A stretch of 7,133 nt of DNA. It comes from an uncultured Oscillospiraceae bacterium. Its GTDB lineage: Bacteria > Bacillota > Clostridia > Oscillospirales > Oscillospiraceae. Where the stretch lies: assembly GCA_959022875.1 (NCBI GenBank), contig CAUFAM010000056.1, positions 1 through 7,133 on the forward strand, written 5' to 3'. Every line of letters begins with the position of its first letter. Position 1 is the stretch's first letter. Positions 1 through 5,085 of the stretch are shown in pieces. The position numbers were made by a program, and so were the translations under genes. Below the pieces are notes generated by a model that worked only from the letters and a program-made list of their open reading frames with translations, was not told where the DNA came from and did not search any database.

Positions 1-620
1 AGATCGAGGGCGAGGATCTCTACCTCATCGGCACCAGCGAGCACTCCATGATCGGCAAGTTCATTGACCAGAGCATCCCCGAGGCCTCCCTCCCCCAGAC
101 TCTCACCTCCTACTCCCCCTGCTTCCGCAAGGAGAAGGGTGCTCACGGCATTGAGGAGCGCGGCGTGTACCGCATCCACCAGTTCGAGAAGCAGGAGATG
201 ATCGTGGTCTGCAAGCCTGAGGACTCCATGGACTGGTACGAGAAGATGTGGCGCTACTCTGTGGAGCTCTTCCGCTCCCTGGACATTCCCGTGCGCCAGC
301 TGGAGTGCTGCTCCGGTGACCTGGCCGACCTGAAGGTGAAGTCCTGCGACATCGAGGCCTGGTCTCCCCGCCAGAAGAAGTACTTTGAGGTCTGCTCCTG
401 CTCCAACCTGGGCGACGCTCAAGCCCGCCGCCTGAAGATGCGCGTCAAGGGCGAGAACGGCATGTACCTGCCCCACACCCTGAACAATACCGTGGTGGCT
501 CCTCCCCGCATGCTCATCGCCTTCCTGGAGAACAACCTCCAGGCCGACGGCTCCGTGGTCATTCCCGAGGTTCTGCGTCCCTACATGGGCGGCCTGGAAG
601 TCATGGTGCCCAAGAAGTAA
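1..620 (+). CDS. serS: Seryl-tRNA synthetase, C-terminal half (5' end outside window)
   Basis: This enzyme charges tRNA-Ser with serine in the cytoplasm. The reading frame is open from the window edge (first full codon at base 3) to TAA at 618-620, giving 205 residues of an expected ~420. The N-terminal tRNA-binding coiled coil and motif 1 lie upstream. The visible part starts in the class II core with LYLIGTSEHS, then motif 2 (SPCFRKEKGAHG and RIHQFEKQEM) and motif 3 (APPRMLIAFLEN with its conserved Arg, then QADGSVVIPEVLRPYMGG). The segments TSEHS, GAHG and LNNTVVAPPR differ from the usual bacterial forms (TAEVPLTN, GSAGRDTRG, LNGSGLAVGR) and recall archaeal/eukaryotic-like members of the bacterial-type SerRS family; that comparison is from memory. 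No convincing terminator with a U-tract follows the stop. Codon use is strongly C/G-ending, as in hisS and aspS. Confidence 0.95.
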   Translation, partial: IEGEDLYLIGTSEHSMIGKFIDQSIPEASLPQTLTSYSPCFRKEKGAHGIEERGVYRIHQFEKQEMIVVCKPEDSMDWYEKMWRYSVELFRSLDIPVRQLECCSGDLADLKVKSCDIEAWSPRQKKYFEVCSCSNLGDAQARRLKMRVKGENGMYLPHTLNNTVVAPPRMLIAFLENNLQADGSVVIPEVLRPYMGGLEVMVPKK

Positions 621-639
621 TGGTAGGCCTAATCTGGTC

Positions 640-687
640 GTAAATTACGTTTTGTTATTTGATTCATAAAATATTACAGAAAGTTTT
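640..687 (+). repeat. Gapped intergenic repeat, copy A
   Basis: GTAAATTACGTTTT (640-653) is followed, after 26 nt of unrelated AT-rich sequence, by AAAGTTTT (680-687). The same two blocks recur at 1942-1955 and 1981-1988 with a 25-nt gap. The first block contains the small dyad CGTAA-A-TTACG followed by T residues. The copy lies 19 nt after the serS stop. Its function is not known; it could be a promoter-upstream element, a protein site or a decayed terminator. Confidence 0.5.
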
Positions 688-697
688 ACCCGTCTCC

Positions 698-754
698 AGC
701 CGTTTGCAGCACCCCGGGACCTATCCAGGGTCATTTTTGCCTGTAAAAACGGCT
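698..754 (+). other. Long-range stem with inner hairpin in the serS-orf848 spacer
   Basis: AGCCGTTT (698-705) is a perfect complement of AAACGGCT (747-754). Inside it CAG (707-709) can pair with CTG (741-743), and GACC (718-721) with GGTC (729-732). CAGGGT (726-731) is also complementary to ACCCTG (768-773), which overlaps the left arm of the next hairpin, so two mutually exclusive folds are possible. I recognise no known riboswitch class here. No convincing promoter was found in 621-847. Confidence 0.4.
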
Positions 755-770
755 CCAGAACGGTCAAACC

Positions 771-799
771 CTGAACCCCTTGCGCCGCAAGGGGTTCAG
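771..799 (+). terminator. Perfect 14-bp inverted repeat, terminator-like but without a U-tract
   Basis: The arms CTGAACCCCTTGCG (771-784) and CGCAAGGGGTTCAG (786-799) are perfectly complementary around one central base (about 13 bp once a 3-nt loop is allowed). It lies 48 nt before orf848. The downstream sequence (CGCTCCATAAGAG) lacks a T-run, so it is not a standard intrinsic terminator. It could instead be an attenuator half, an RNA-stability hairpin or a protein-binding palindrome. Confidence 0.4.
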
Positions 800-847
800 C
801 GCTCCATAAGAGAATTTTAAGCCCAATGTAAAAAGTGAGGAACAACT

Positions 848-1216
848 ATGGCCCAACCCAACCACTCCCCCAAGGAGCCCCAGGAGGAAAAGGGCTACAC
901 CCCCGCCTCCCCCGTCAAACGGACCCTGGCGTGGATCGCCCTGGCCTATGTGCTCATCCTTCTGGCTCTGACCACCTACTATTTTTATACCGGCACCACC
1001 CTGGGCAATCTGGGCCCGCTGCTCACCGTCCCCGGACTCATTGGCCTTGGCATCCTGTCCCTGGTCAGCTGGCGCTCCACCGGCCGCCCCGGCAAGTGGA
1101 TGGCCATTCTCGCCGCCGTGGTATGTTGGCTGCTGGCCCTGGCCACCATTCCCATCGGCATTGTGGGACTGCTGTCCAACTTCGGCGTGGTGGGCGTCAC
1201 CGTCTTAACCTTTTAA
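848..1216 (+). CDS. Small integral membrane protein of unknown function
   Basis: The product has 122 residues and I do not recognise its family. Residues 1-25 are hydrophilic and rich in Pro, Glu and Lys and are probably cytosolic. Hydrophobic segments follow at about 27-47 (TLAWIALAYVLILLALTTYY), 54-74 and 84-119; the last is long enough for two passes, giving three or four membrane spans. Positive charges at K24/R25 and in the loop R76-R80-K83 favour an N-in orientation. There is no signal peptidase site and no recognisable catalytic motif. The ATG at 848 is preceded by GAGG at 837-840 with 7-nt spacing. The stop at 1214-1216 lies 21 nt before rsmG, so the two are probably co-transcribed; this does not reveal a function. 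Longer ORFs in other frames here show no family features. Confidence 0.8.
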   Translation: MAQPNHSPKEPQEEKGYTPASPVKRTLAWIALAYVLILLALTTYYFYTGTTLGNLGPLLTVPGLIGLGILSLVSWRSTGRPGKWMAILAAVVCWLLALATIPIGIVGLLSNFGVVGVTVLTF

Positions 1217-1237
1217 CGGTCACAGGGAGGAACCATC

Positions 1238-1945
1238 ATGAAAACCATCATCGCAGAGGGTCTGGCCCAGCTGGGCCTGGACTCAATCCCCCAGGCGGCA
1301 GACCAGCTGGCCCAATATGGCCAGATGCTTCTGGAAAAAAACCAGGTCATGAACCTGACCGCCATTCGGGAACCGGATCAGGTGGCCCGGCTCCACATGT
1401 TAGACTGCGCTGCCCTGGCCAATATGGCGGACTTTGCCGGCAAAACCCTCATTGATGTGGGGACCGGCGCGGGGTTTCCCGGCCTGCCCCTGAAAATTCT
1501 GGTTCCCTCTCTGAAGCTCACCCTGCTGGACAGCCTCAACAAGCGGCTGGATTGGCTGGAGGAGGTGGCCGGCACGCTGGGCCTGGAGGATGTCCACACC
1601 GTACATGCCCGGGCCGAGGAGCAGGCGCTGGTAAAGGGCTTCCGGGACAGCTTTGATTTTGCTACCGCCCGGGCCGTAGCCGACCTGCGGGTGCTGTGTG
1701 AGCTGTGCCTGCCCTATGTCCGTCCTGGCGGGACGTTTCTTGCCATGAAGTCCACCAGCAGTGATCAAGAACTGGCGGACGCCGCCCACGCCATTCAGTT
1801 TTTAGGCGGCCGCGTCCGGGATGTGAAGGACTACACCATTCCCGGTACCGACGTAGTGCACCGGGTGGTGGTTATTCAAAAGGTGGCCCCTACTCTGAAG
1901 GGCTATCCCCGCAGATGGGCAAAAATACAAAAAGCGCCGCTGTAA
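1238..1945 (+). CDS. rsmG: 16S rRNA (guanine-527-N7)-methyltransferase RsmG (GidB)
   Basis: RsmG uses S-adenosylmethionine to methylate N7 of G527 in the 530 loop of 16S rRNA on the small ribosomal subunit. In this family loss of function typically gives low-level streptomycin resistance. The 235-residue product is close to the usual length. It shows the N-terminal helix with NLTAIREPDQVARLHMLDC (39-57), the SAM-binding glycine loop LIDVGTGAGFPGLPLKI (71-87), the acidic end of the second strand (LLDS, 96-99), FATARAVADL (141-150) and the family C-terminus YPRRWAKIQKAPL. The ATG start has GGGAGG at 1225-1230, 7 nt upstream. In many bacteria the gene sits beside mnmG near the origin; here it follows a small membrane protein gene instead. 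The TAA stop lies inside the repeat copy starting at 1942. Confidence 0.96.
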   Translation: MKTIIAEGLAQLGLDSIPQAADQLAQYGQMLLEKNQVMNLTAIREPDQVARLHMLDCAALANMADFAGKTLIDVGTGAGFPGLPLKILVPSLKLTLLDSLNKRLDWLEEVAGTLGLEDVHTVHARAEEQALVKGFRDSFDFATARAVADLRVLCELCLPYVRPGGTFLAMKSTSSDQELADAAHAIQFLGGRVRDVKDYTIPGTDVVHRVVVIQKVAPTLKGYPRRWAKIQKAPL

Positions 1946-1988
1946 ATTACGTTTTTTTACCAGAATGCAAATTTTTCCAAAAAGTTTT
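1942..1988 (+). repeat. Gapped intergenic repeat, copy B
   Basis: GTAAATTACGTTTT (1942-1955) overlaps the rsmG TAA stop (1943-1945), and AAAGTTTT follows at 1981-1988 after a 25-nt gap, matching copy A at 640-687. Here the T-run is longer (7 T) and the element lies just upstream of a -35 box at 2000. The AT-rich AAAGTTTT block would sit where an UP element is expected. Confidence 0.5.
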
Positions 1989-1999
1989 GGGTGAAACGG

Positions 2000-2027
2000 T
2001 TGACGGCGGACAGATTTGTGGTACACT
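2000..2027 (+). promoter_or_regulatory. Probable sigma-A promoter for minD and the mgsA-like gene
   Basis: TTGACG (2000-2005, 5/6 to consensus) and TACACT (2022-2027, 4/6) are separated by 16 nt. The AT-rich tract upstream (AAATTTTTCCAAAAAGTTTT, 1969-1988) could act as an UP element. The expected start of transcription is around 2033-2036, about 20 nt before the minD ATG, leaving room only for the ribosome binding site. Confidence 0.55.
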
Positions 2028-2054
2028 TAAATTGTGATGTTAGGAGGATTTTCC

Positions 2055-2789
2055 ATGGGAACTGTGGTTACGATTACCTCCGGCAAGGGAGGGACTGGAA
2101 AAACCTCTATTACCGGCGGCATTGCCGCTTCCCTGGCCCTGATGGGCCGCAGGGTGCTGTGCATTGACATGGACATCGGCCTTCGCAACCTGGACATTTC
2201 TCTGGGCCTCAGCGACCGGGCTTTGATGGACTTTTCCGACGTGGCTCTTGGCCGGTGTCCCCTGGCCCGGGCAGCGGTGGATCACCCCGATTTAAAGGGG
2301 CTGTCCCTGCTCACCGCCCCTATGTCCCTACCCTCCAACCTTACCGCGGATCGCCTCCGGGCCTTTCTGGACACAGCCCGCACCATGTACGACTATGTCC
2401 TCATCGACTCCCCCGCAGGCCTTGGCGCCGGGTTTCGGCTGGCCATCTGCGGAGCGGACCGGGCCCTGGTCATTGCCACCAATGACGCCTCTTCCCTGCG
2501 GGATGCCCAGCGCACCGTGGAAGAGCTGGAGCACATCCGCAAGGTTCACCTCATTATGAACCGCATCCAGGTCAAGCTCCTGCGCCGCATGCGCGCCACC
2601 ATTGACGATGCCATGAACACCGCCGGGCTTCCCCTTTTGGGCGTGGTCCCGGAGGACCCTCAGGTCATTCTCTGTGCCAACCTTGGCCAGCCGCTGACCT
2701 CCCTGGGACGGCGGGGTGCCGCACGGGCCTGCTGGAACATTGCACTGCGGCTGGAAGGCCACCGGGTGCCCATTATGCGGATTCGATAA
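2055..2789 (+). CDS. minD: Septum-site-determining ATPase MinD, lacking the usual C-terminal membrane helix
   Basis: MinD is a deviant Walker P-loop ATPase that dimerises with ATP and, with MinC, places the division septum. I chose ATG 2055 because AGGAGG lies at 2042-2047 with 7-nt spacing; GTG 2034 and ATG 2037 lie upstream of that site. The 244-residue product has the deviant Walker A SGKGGTGKTS (9-18, signature Lys11 and Lys16), CIDMDIGLRNLD (36-47, switch I), DYVLIDSPAGLGAGF (113-127, Walker B Asp118), MNRI (168-171) and LLGVVPED (194-201). Typical MinD has about 260-270 residues and ends in a basic amphipathic membrane-targeting helix (in Bacillus something like GMMAKIKSFFG). This one stops at HRVPIMRIR, about where that helix would begin. 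No minC or minE lies within the window. The mgsA-family gene follows after 42 nt. It could also be an orphan MinD/ParA paralogue. Confidence 0.85.
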   Translation: MGTVVTITSGKGGTGKTSITGGIAASLALMGRRVLCIDMDIGLRNLDISLGLSDRALMDFSDVALGRCPLARAAVDHPDLKGLSLLTAPMSLPSNLTADRLRAFLDTARTMYDYVLIDSPAGLGAGFRLAICGADRALVIATNDASSLRDAQRTVEELEHIRKVHLIMNRIQVKLLRRMRATIDDAMNTAGLPLLGVVPEDPQVILCANLGQPLTSLGRRGAARACWNIALRLEGHRVPIMRIR

Positions 2790-2831
2790 CTTGAACATAT
2801 ACATATAACGCTGTAAGGAGGTATCGCCCCC

Positions 2832-3248
2832 ATGAATATTGCCATTATGTGCCACACCAAAAAGCAGGATCTGATGGTTCAGTTCTGCACCGCCTACTGT
2901 GGCATTCTCTCCAAGCACACCGTCTGCGCTACCAACGCCACGGGACGCATGGTGGCGGAAGCTACCGGTCTGCCCGTCAACCTGTTTTTGTCCCATGAGC
3001 ACGGCGGCATTGAGCAGATTGGCCAGCGTATCATCTATAACGAGATCGACATGGTCCTGTTCTTCAACTCCCCCCAGGATAACGAGATGGACAAGGACAT
3101 TCTCTATATCACCCGCCTGTGTGACCAGCACTCTGTTCCCGTGGCCACCAATGTGGCCACCGCTGAGCTGCTCATCCACGGCCTGGCCCGGGGTGACCTG
3201 GACTGGCGCCTGGGTCTGAACCCCAACCGGGTTCCCTTCGCCCTGTAA
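2832..3248 (+). CDS. mgsA: Methylglyoxal-synthase-family protein with altered active site
   Basis: True methylglyoxal synthase converts dihydroxyacetone phosphate to methylglyoxal and phosphate. The 138-residue product is close to Bacillus MgsA in length (about 137) and keeps the scaffold: MVQFCTAYCGILSKH (15-29), EATGLPVN (43-50), EIDMVLFF (71-78), RLCDQHSVPVATNVATAELL (95-114), GDLDW (121-125). The active-site segments differ. Aligned by eye to E. coli MgsA from memory, retained residues are His19 (H8), Thr45 (T34), Thr48 (T37), Ser65 (S54) and Asp101 (D89). Replaced ones are Lys23 (Q12), Gly46 (N35), Thr47 (A36), Gly66 (H55), catalytic Asp71 (I60, in HGGIEQIG where GGDQQ(I/V)G is usual) and His98 (M86). 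The start has a near-perfect AAGGAGGT at 2815-2822, 9 nt away. Family membership is secure, normal catalysis is doubtful, so read the symbol as family only. It probably shares a transcript with minD. Confidence 0.85.
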   Translation: MNIAIMCHTKKQDLMVQFCTAYCGILSKHTVCATNATGRMVAEATGLPVNLFLSHEHGGIEQIGQRIIYNEIDMVLFFNSPQDNEMDKDILYITRLCDQHSVPVATNVATAELLIHGLARGDLDWRLGLNPNRVPFAL

Positions 3249-3257
3249 GCATAAGGC

Positions 3258-3286
3258 TTGACATTTTTGCTTTTTTAGGTTAGCAT
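3258..3286 (+). promoter_or_regulatory. Probable sigma-A promoter of the T-box/hisS/aspS operon
   Basis: TTGACA (3258-3263, perfect -35) and TAGCAT (3281-3286, 4/6) are separated by 17 nt. Transcription would start around 3293-3295, a few bases before T-box stem I. TTAGGTTAGC (3275-3284) matches one half of the DtxR/IdeR operator consensus, and TTAG-CATA-CTAA (3280-3291) is a small dyad over the -10 region. The promoter begins 9 nt after the mgsA-like stop with no terminator between, so upstream transcripts can run into the T-box. Confidence 0.65.
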
Positions 3287-3298
3287 ACTAATAATTCA

Positions 3299-3538
3299 CC
3301 GTGATGACGGCGTACAAGTATCCGGTACACCCCCCGACAGAGAGGGGCCCCATTAGGTTGAGAGGGCCTCAGGGTGCGGAACCGGGGAAGACGGCGCTAC
3401 CAGCGGGCCCGGAGACGGGCGCGGTTCCCTTTCCGCACCAAAAGGCAAAAGGAGCGCAGCACCGCGCTTGAAATTGGGTGGCACCACGAAGCGTATGCGC
3501 TCTCGTCCCAATCCATGGGATGAGAGCGCCCGTTTTTT
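3299..3538 (+). promoter_or_regulatory. T-box riboswitch leader, tRNA-Asp specificity (GAC specifier)
   Basis: This transcription-attenuating leader lets transcription proceed when uncharged tRNA binds. Stem I: CCGT 3299-3302/GCGG 3403-3406; k-turn GATGA 3303-3307; GGCGT 3309-3313/GCGCT 3394-3398; loop-E strands AGTA 3317-3320 and GAA 3387-3389; specifier GAC 3390-3392; TCCGGT 3321-3326/ACCGGG 3381-3386; CACCC 3328-3332/GGGTG 3372-3376; AGAGAG 3339-3344; GGCCC 3346-3350/GGGCC 3364-3368 closing the terminal loop. GCCCG-GAGA-CGGGC (3407-3420) follows. Next is a stem IIA/B-like pseudoknot: GCGG 3421-3424/CCGC 3433-3436, loop CCTTT 3428-3432 with AAAGG 3441-3445. Stem III is AGCGC 3453-3457/GCGCT 3464-3468. 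The T-box is at 3474-3488 with bulge TGGCACC (3479-3485). Antiterminator: ATTGGG 3473-3478/CCCAAT 3507-3512 plus ACGA 3486-3489/TCGT 3503-3506. UGGC pairs with GCCA, i.e. discriminator G73 as in tRNA-Asp; bacterial tRNA-His has C73. Confidence 0.95.
3497..3538 (+). terminator. T-box intrinsic terminator
   Basis: GCGCTCTCGTCCCA (3497-3510) pairs with TGGGATGAGAGCGC (3516-3529) over 14 bp with a single G-U pair and loop ATCCA, followed by T6 (3533-3538). Its left arm contains the bases (3503-3510) that the antiterminator uses, so the two folds exclude each other. Confidence 0.95.
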
Positions 3539-3539
3539 C

Positions 3540-3676
3540 CCACAAAAAAGCAAAATCTGTGGAAGGAGTTTTCTTTATGACGCTGATGCCCGCACTGCGA
3601 CATAAATTCCATCTTCCCCCAGGGGAAGAATAATTTGAATCAGCCGCCGGTTCGGCGCTGCGGGCCTCTGCCCCGC
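3540..3676 (+). other. Structured extra leader between T-box terminator and hisS
   Basis: Four short stems lie in a row: CCACA 3540-3544/TGTGG 3558-3562; TCTTCCCC 3612-3619/GGGGAAGA 3622-3629 (outer ATTC 3606-3609/GAAT 3637-3640); CGCCG-GTT-CGGCG (3645-3657); and GCGGG 3660-3664/CCCGC 3672-3676. T-box terminators often lie close to the start of the regulated gene; here 179 nt separate the T-run from the hisS ATG. None of the stems has a following T-run. Confidence 0.4.
3577..3633 (+). CDS. Possible 18-codon leader ORF between the T-box and hisS
   Basis: ATG 3577 to TAA 3631-3633 encodes MTLMPALRHKFHLPPGEE. A strong ribosome binding site, GGAAGGAG (3561-3568), lies 8 nt upstream. The ORF is transcribed only when the T-box reads through. 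It holds two His and no Asp codons, so it does not look like a classical attenuator peptide. Its last codons form an 8-bp hairpin (TCTTCCCC 3612-3619/GGGGAAGA 3622-3629). It might be a translated leader affecting hisS, or a chance ORF behind a purine-rich stretch. Confidence 0.35.
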   Translation: MTLMPALRHKFHLPPGEE

Positions 3677-3717
3677 CAAATCAAAACATCATTCCACAAT
3701 AGAAAGGATTTTGACTT

Positions 3718-5085
3718 ATGGCTAAAGTACAACCCCGTACCCTCTCCGGTTTTATGGAACTGCTCCCCGGCCGTCAGATTCAGTTTGACCGCATGGCCGC
3801 TATCATTCGTGAGTCCTTCTCCCTGTATGGCTTTACTCCCCTGGACACCCCCCTCATCGAGGCCAGCGAGGTTCTCCTGGCCAAGGGCGGCGGCGAGACG
3901 GAGAAGCAGATCTACCGCTTTATGAAGGGGGACACCGACCTGTCCCTCCGCTTCGACCTGACGGTGCCCCTGGCCAAGTATGTGGCCCAGAATTACGGTC
4001 ACCTCACCTTCCCCTTCCGCCGCTTCCAGATCGGCAAGGTCTACCGGGGCGAGCGCGCCCAGCGCGGCCGCTTCCGTGAGTTCTATCAGGCTGACATCGA
4101 CATCATCGGCGACGGCAAGCTGGACATCTCCAACGACGCCGAAATTCCCGCCATCATCTACCGCACCTTCACTTCCCTGGGCCTGCGCCGCTTCCAGATC
4201 CGGGTGAACAACCGGAAGATCCTCAACGGCTTTTACGGCATGCTGGATCTGACCCACAAGTCCGGTGATATTATGCGCACCGTGGACAAGCTGGAGAAGA
4301 TCGGTGAGAAGAGCGTGCGTGACCTGCTCACCGCCCCGGAAATCGGCCTGAGTGATGAGCAAGCTGCCGAGATCCTGCGCTTTATTGACATCAAGGGCAG
4401 CAATGCCCAGGTGCTCGCCGCCCTGGAGCAGTACCGCGGCCGGAACGAGAAGTTTGACGAGGGCCTGGACGAGCTGGGCGCCATGGTGAAGAACCTGGCC
4501 GGCTTCGGCGTGCCTGAGGAGAACTTTGCCCTGGACCTGACCATTGCCCGGGGTCTGGACTACTACACCGGCACCGTCTATGAGACCACCATGCTGGATC
4601 ACCCCGAGATCGGCTCCATCTGCTCCGGCGGCCGATTTGACAACCTGGCCGAGTACTACACCGACAAGCAGCTGCCCGGCGTGGGCATCTCCATCGGCCT
4701 GACCCGCCTGTTCTTCGTCCTGGAGGACCAGGGTTACCTCAACGAGGAGATGGTCACCGCCCCCGCCGACGTGCTCATCCTGCCCATGACCGAGGACATG
4801 GCTCCCGCCATCTCTCTGGCCACCAGCCTGCGTACCGCCAACATCCGCACCCAGATCTATGGTGAGCAGAAGAAGTTCAAGCAGAAGATGTCTTATGCCG
4901 ACAAGATCGCCGTCCCCTATGTCATTTTCCTGGGTGAGGACGAGATCAAGGACAGCGCCGCCGCTGTGAAGAACATGCGCACCGGTGAGCAGGTGAAGCT
5001 GCCCGTAAACGAGGCCGTGGCCGCCATCCAGGCCGGCCTGGCTGAGCTCAATCAGGGCGCCCCCATCCTGGACAAGGGAGAGTAA
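3718..5085 (+). CDS. hisS: Histidyl-tRNA synthetase
   Basis: This cytoplasmic class II enzyme, normally a homodimer, charges tRNA-His. The 455-residue product has motif 2 (FPFRRFQIGKVYRGERAQRG at 98-117, then RFREFYQADIDIIG), the HisA signature LDLTIARGLDYYTGTVYE (272-289, catalytic Arg278), the HisB signature SICSGGRFDNLAEYY (300-314) and motif 3 GVGISIGLTRL (321-331). A C-terminal anticodon-binding domain spans about 348-440. LRFDLTVPLAKYVAQ (77-91), where E. coli-type HisRS has LRPEGTA, places it nearer the LR(Y/F)DLT subtype known from archaea, eukaryotes and some bacteria. The ATG has GAAAGGA at 3702-3708, 9 nt upstream. It is the first full-length gene behind the T-box and is followed by aspS after 73 nt, so its supply should respond to tRNA-Asp charging. 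Confidence 0.97.
   Translation: MAKVQPRTLSGFMELLPGRQIQFDRMAAIIRESFSLYGFTPLDTPLIEASEVLLAKGGGETEKQIYRFMKGDTDLSLRFDLTVPLAKYVAQNYGHLTFPFRRFQIGKVYRGERAQRGRFREFYQADIDIIGDGKLDISNDAEIPAIIYRTFTSLGLRRFQIRVNNRKILNGFYGMLDLTHKSGDIMRTVDKLEKIGEKSVRDLLTAPEIGLSDEQAAEILRFIDIKGSNAQVLAALEQYRGRNEKFDEGLDELGAMVKNLAGFGVPEENFALDLTIARGLDYYTGTVYETTMLDHPEIGSICSGGRFDNLAEYYTDKQLPGVGISIGLTRLFFVLEDQGYLNEEMVTAPADVLILPMTEDMAPAISLATSLRTANIRTQIYGEQKKFKQKMSYADKIAVPYVIFLGEDEIKDSAAAVKNMRTGEQVKLPVNEAVAAIQAGLAELNQGAPILDKGE

Noticed and set aside
835..1455. A 206-codon + strand frame across orf848 and the start of rsmG
   Set aside because: Its translation is dominated by Pro, Gly, Arg and His, as expected for an out-of-frame reading of GC-rich coding DNA. 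The overlapping genes at 848 and 1238 have proper ribosome binding sites and plausible proteins.
2034..2054. Upstream minD starts at GTG 2034 or ATG 2037
   Set aside because: They overlap or precede the AGGAGG at 2042-2047, which is ideally spaced for ATG 2055, and MinD proteins begin just before the P-loop as the 2055 product does.
2328..3179. A 283-codon - strand frame across minD and the mgsA-like gene
   Set aside because: It spans two well-supported + strand genes and their intergenic ribosome binding site, and shows no recognisable motif.
3284..3290. CATACTA at 3284-3290 as a sporulation sigma-G -10 box
   Set aside because: The bases at the matching -35 distance do not fit a sigma-G -35, whereas a perfect TTGACA with a 17-nt spacer supports a sigma-A promoter.
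3577..3633. The 18-codon ORF as a classical histidine attenuator peptide
   Set aside because: It has only two non-adjacent His codons, and no terminator with a T-run lies between it and hisS.
3640..4602. A 320-codon open frame on the - strand over hisS
   Set aside because: Same codon-bias shadow; the + strand frame carries all HisRS motifs.
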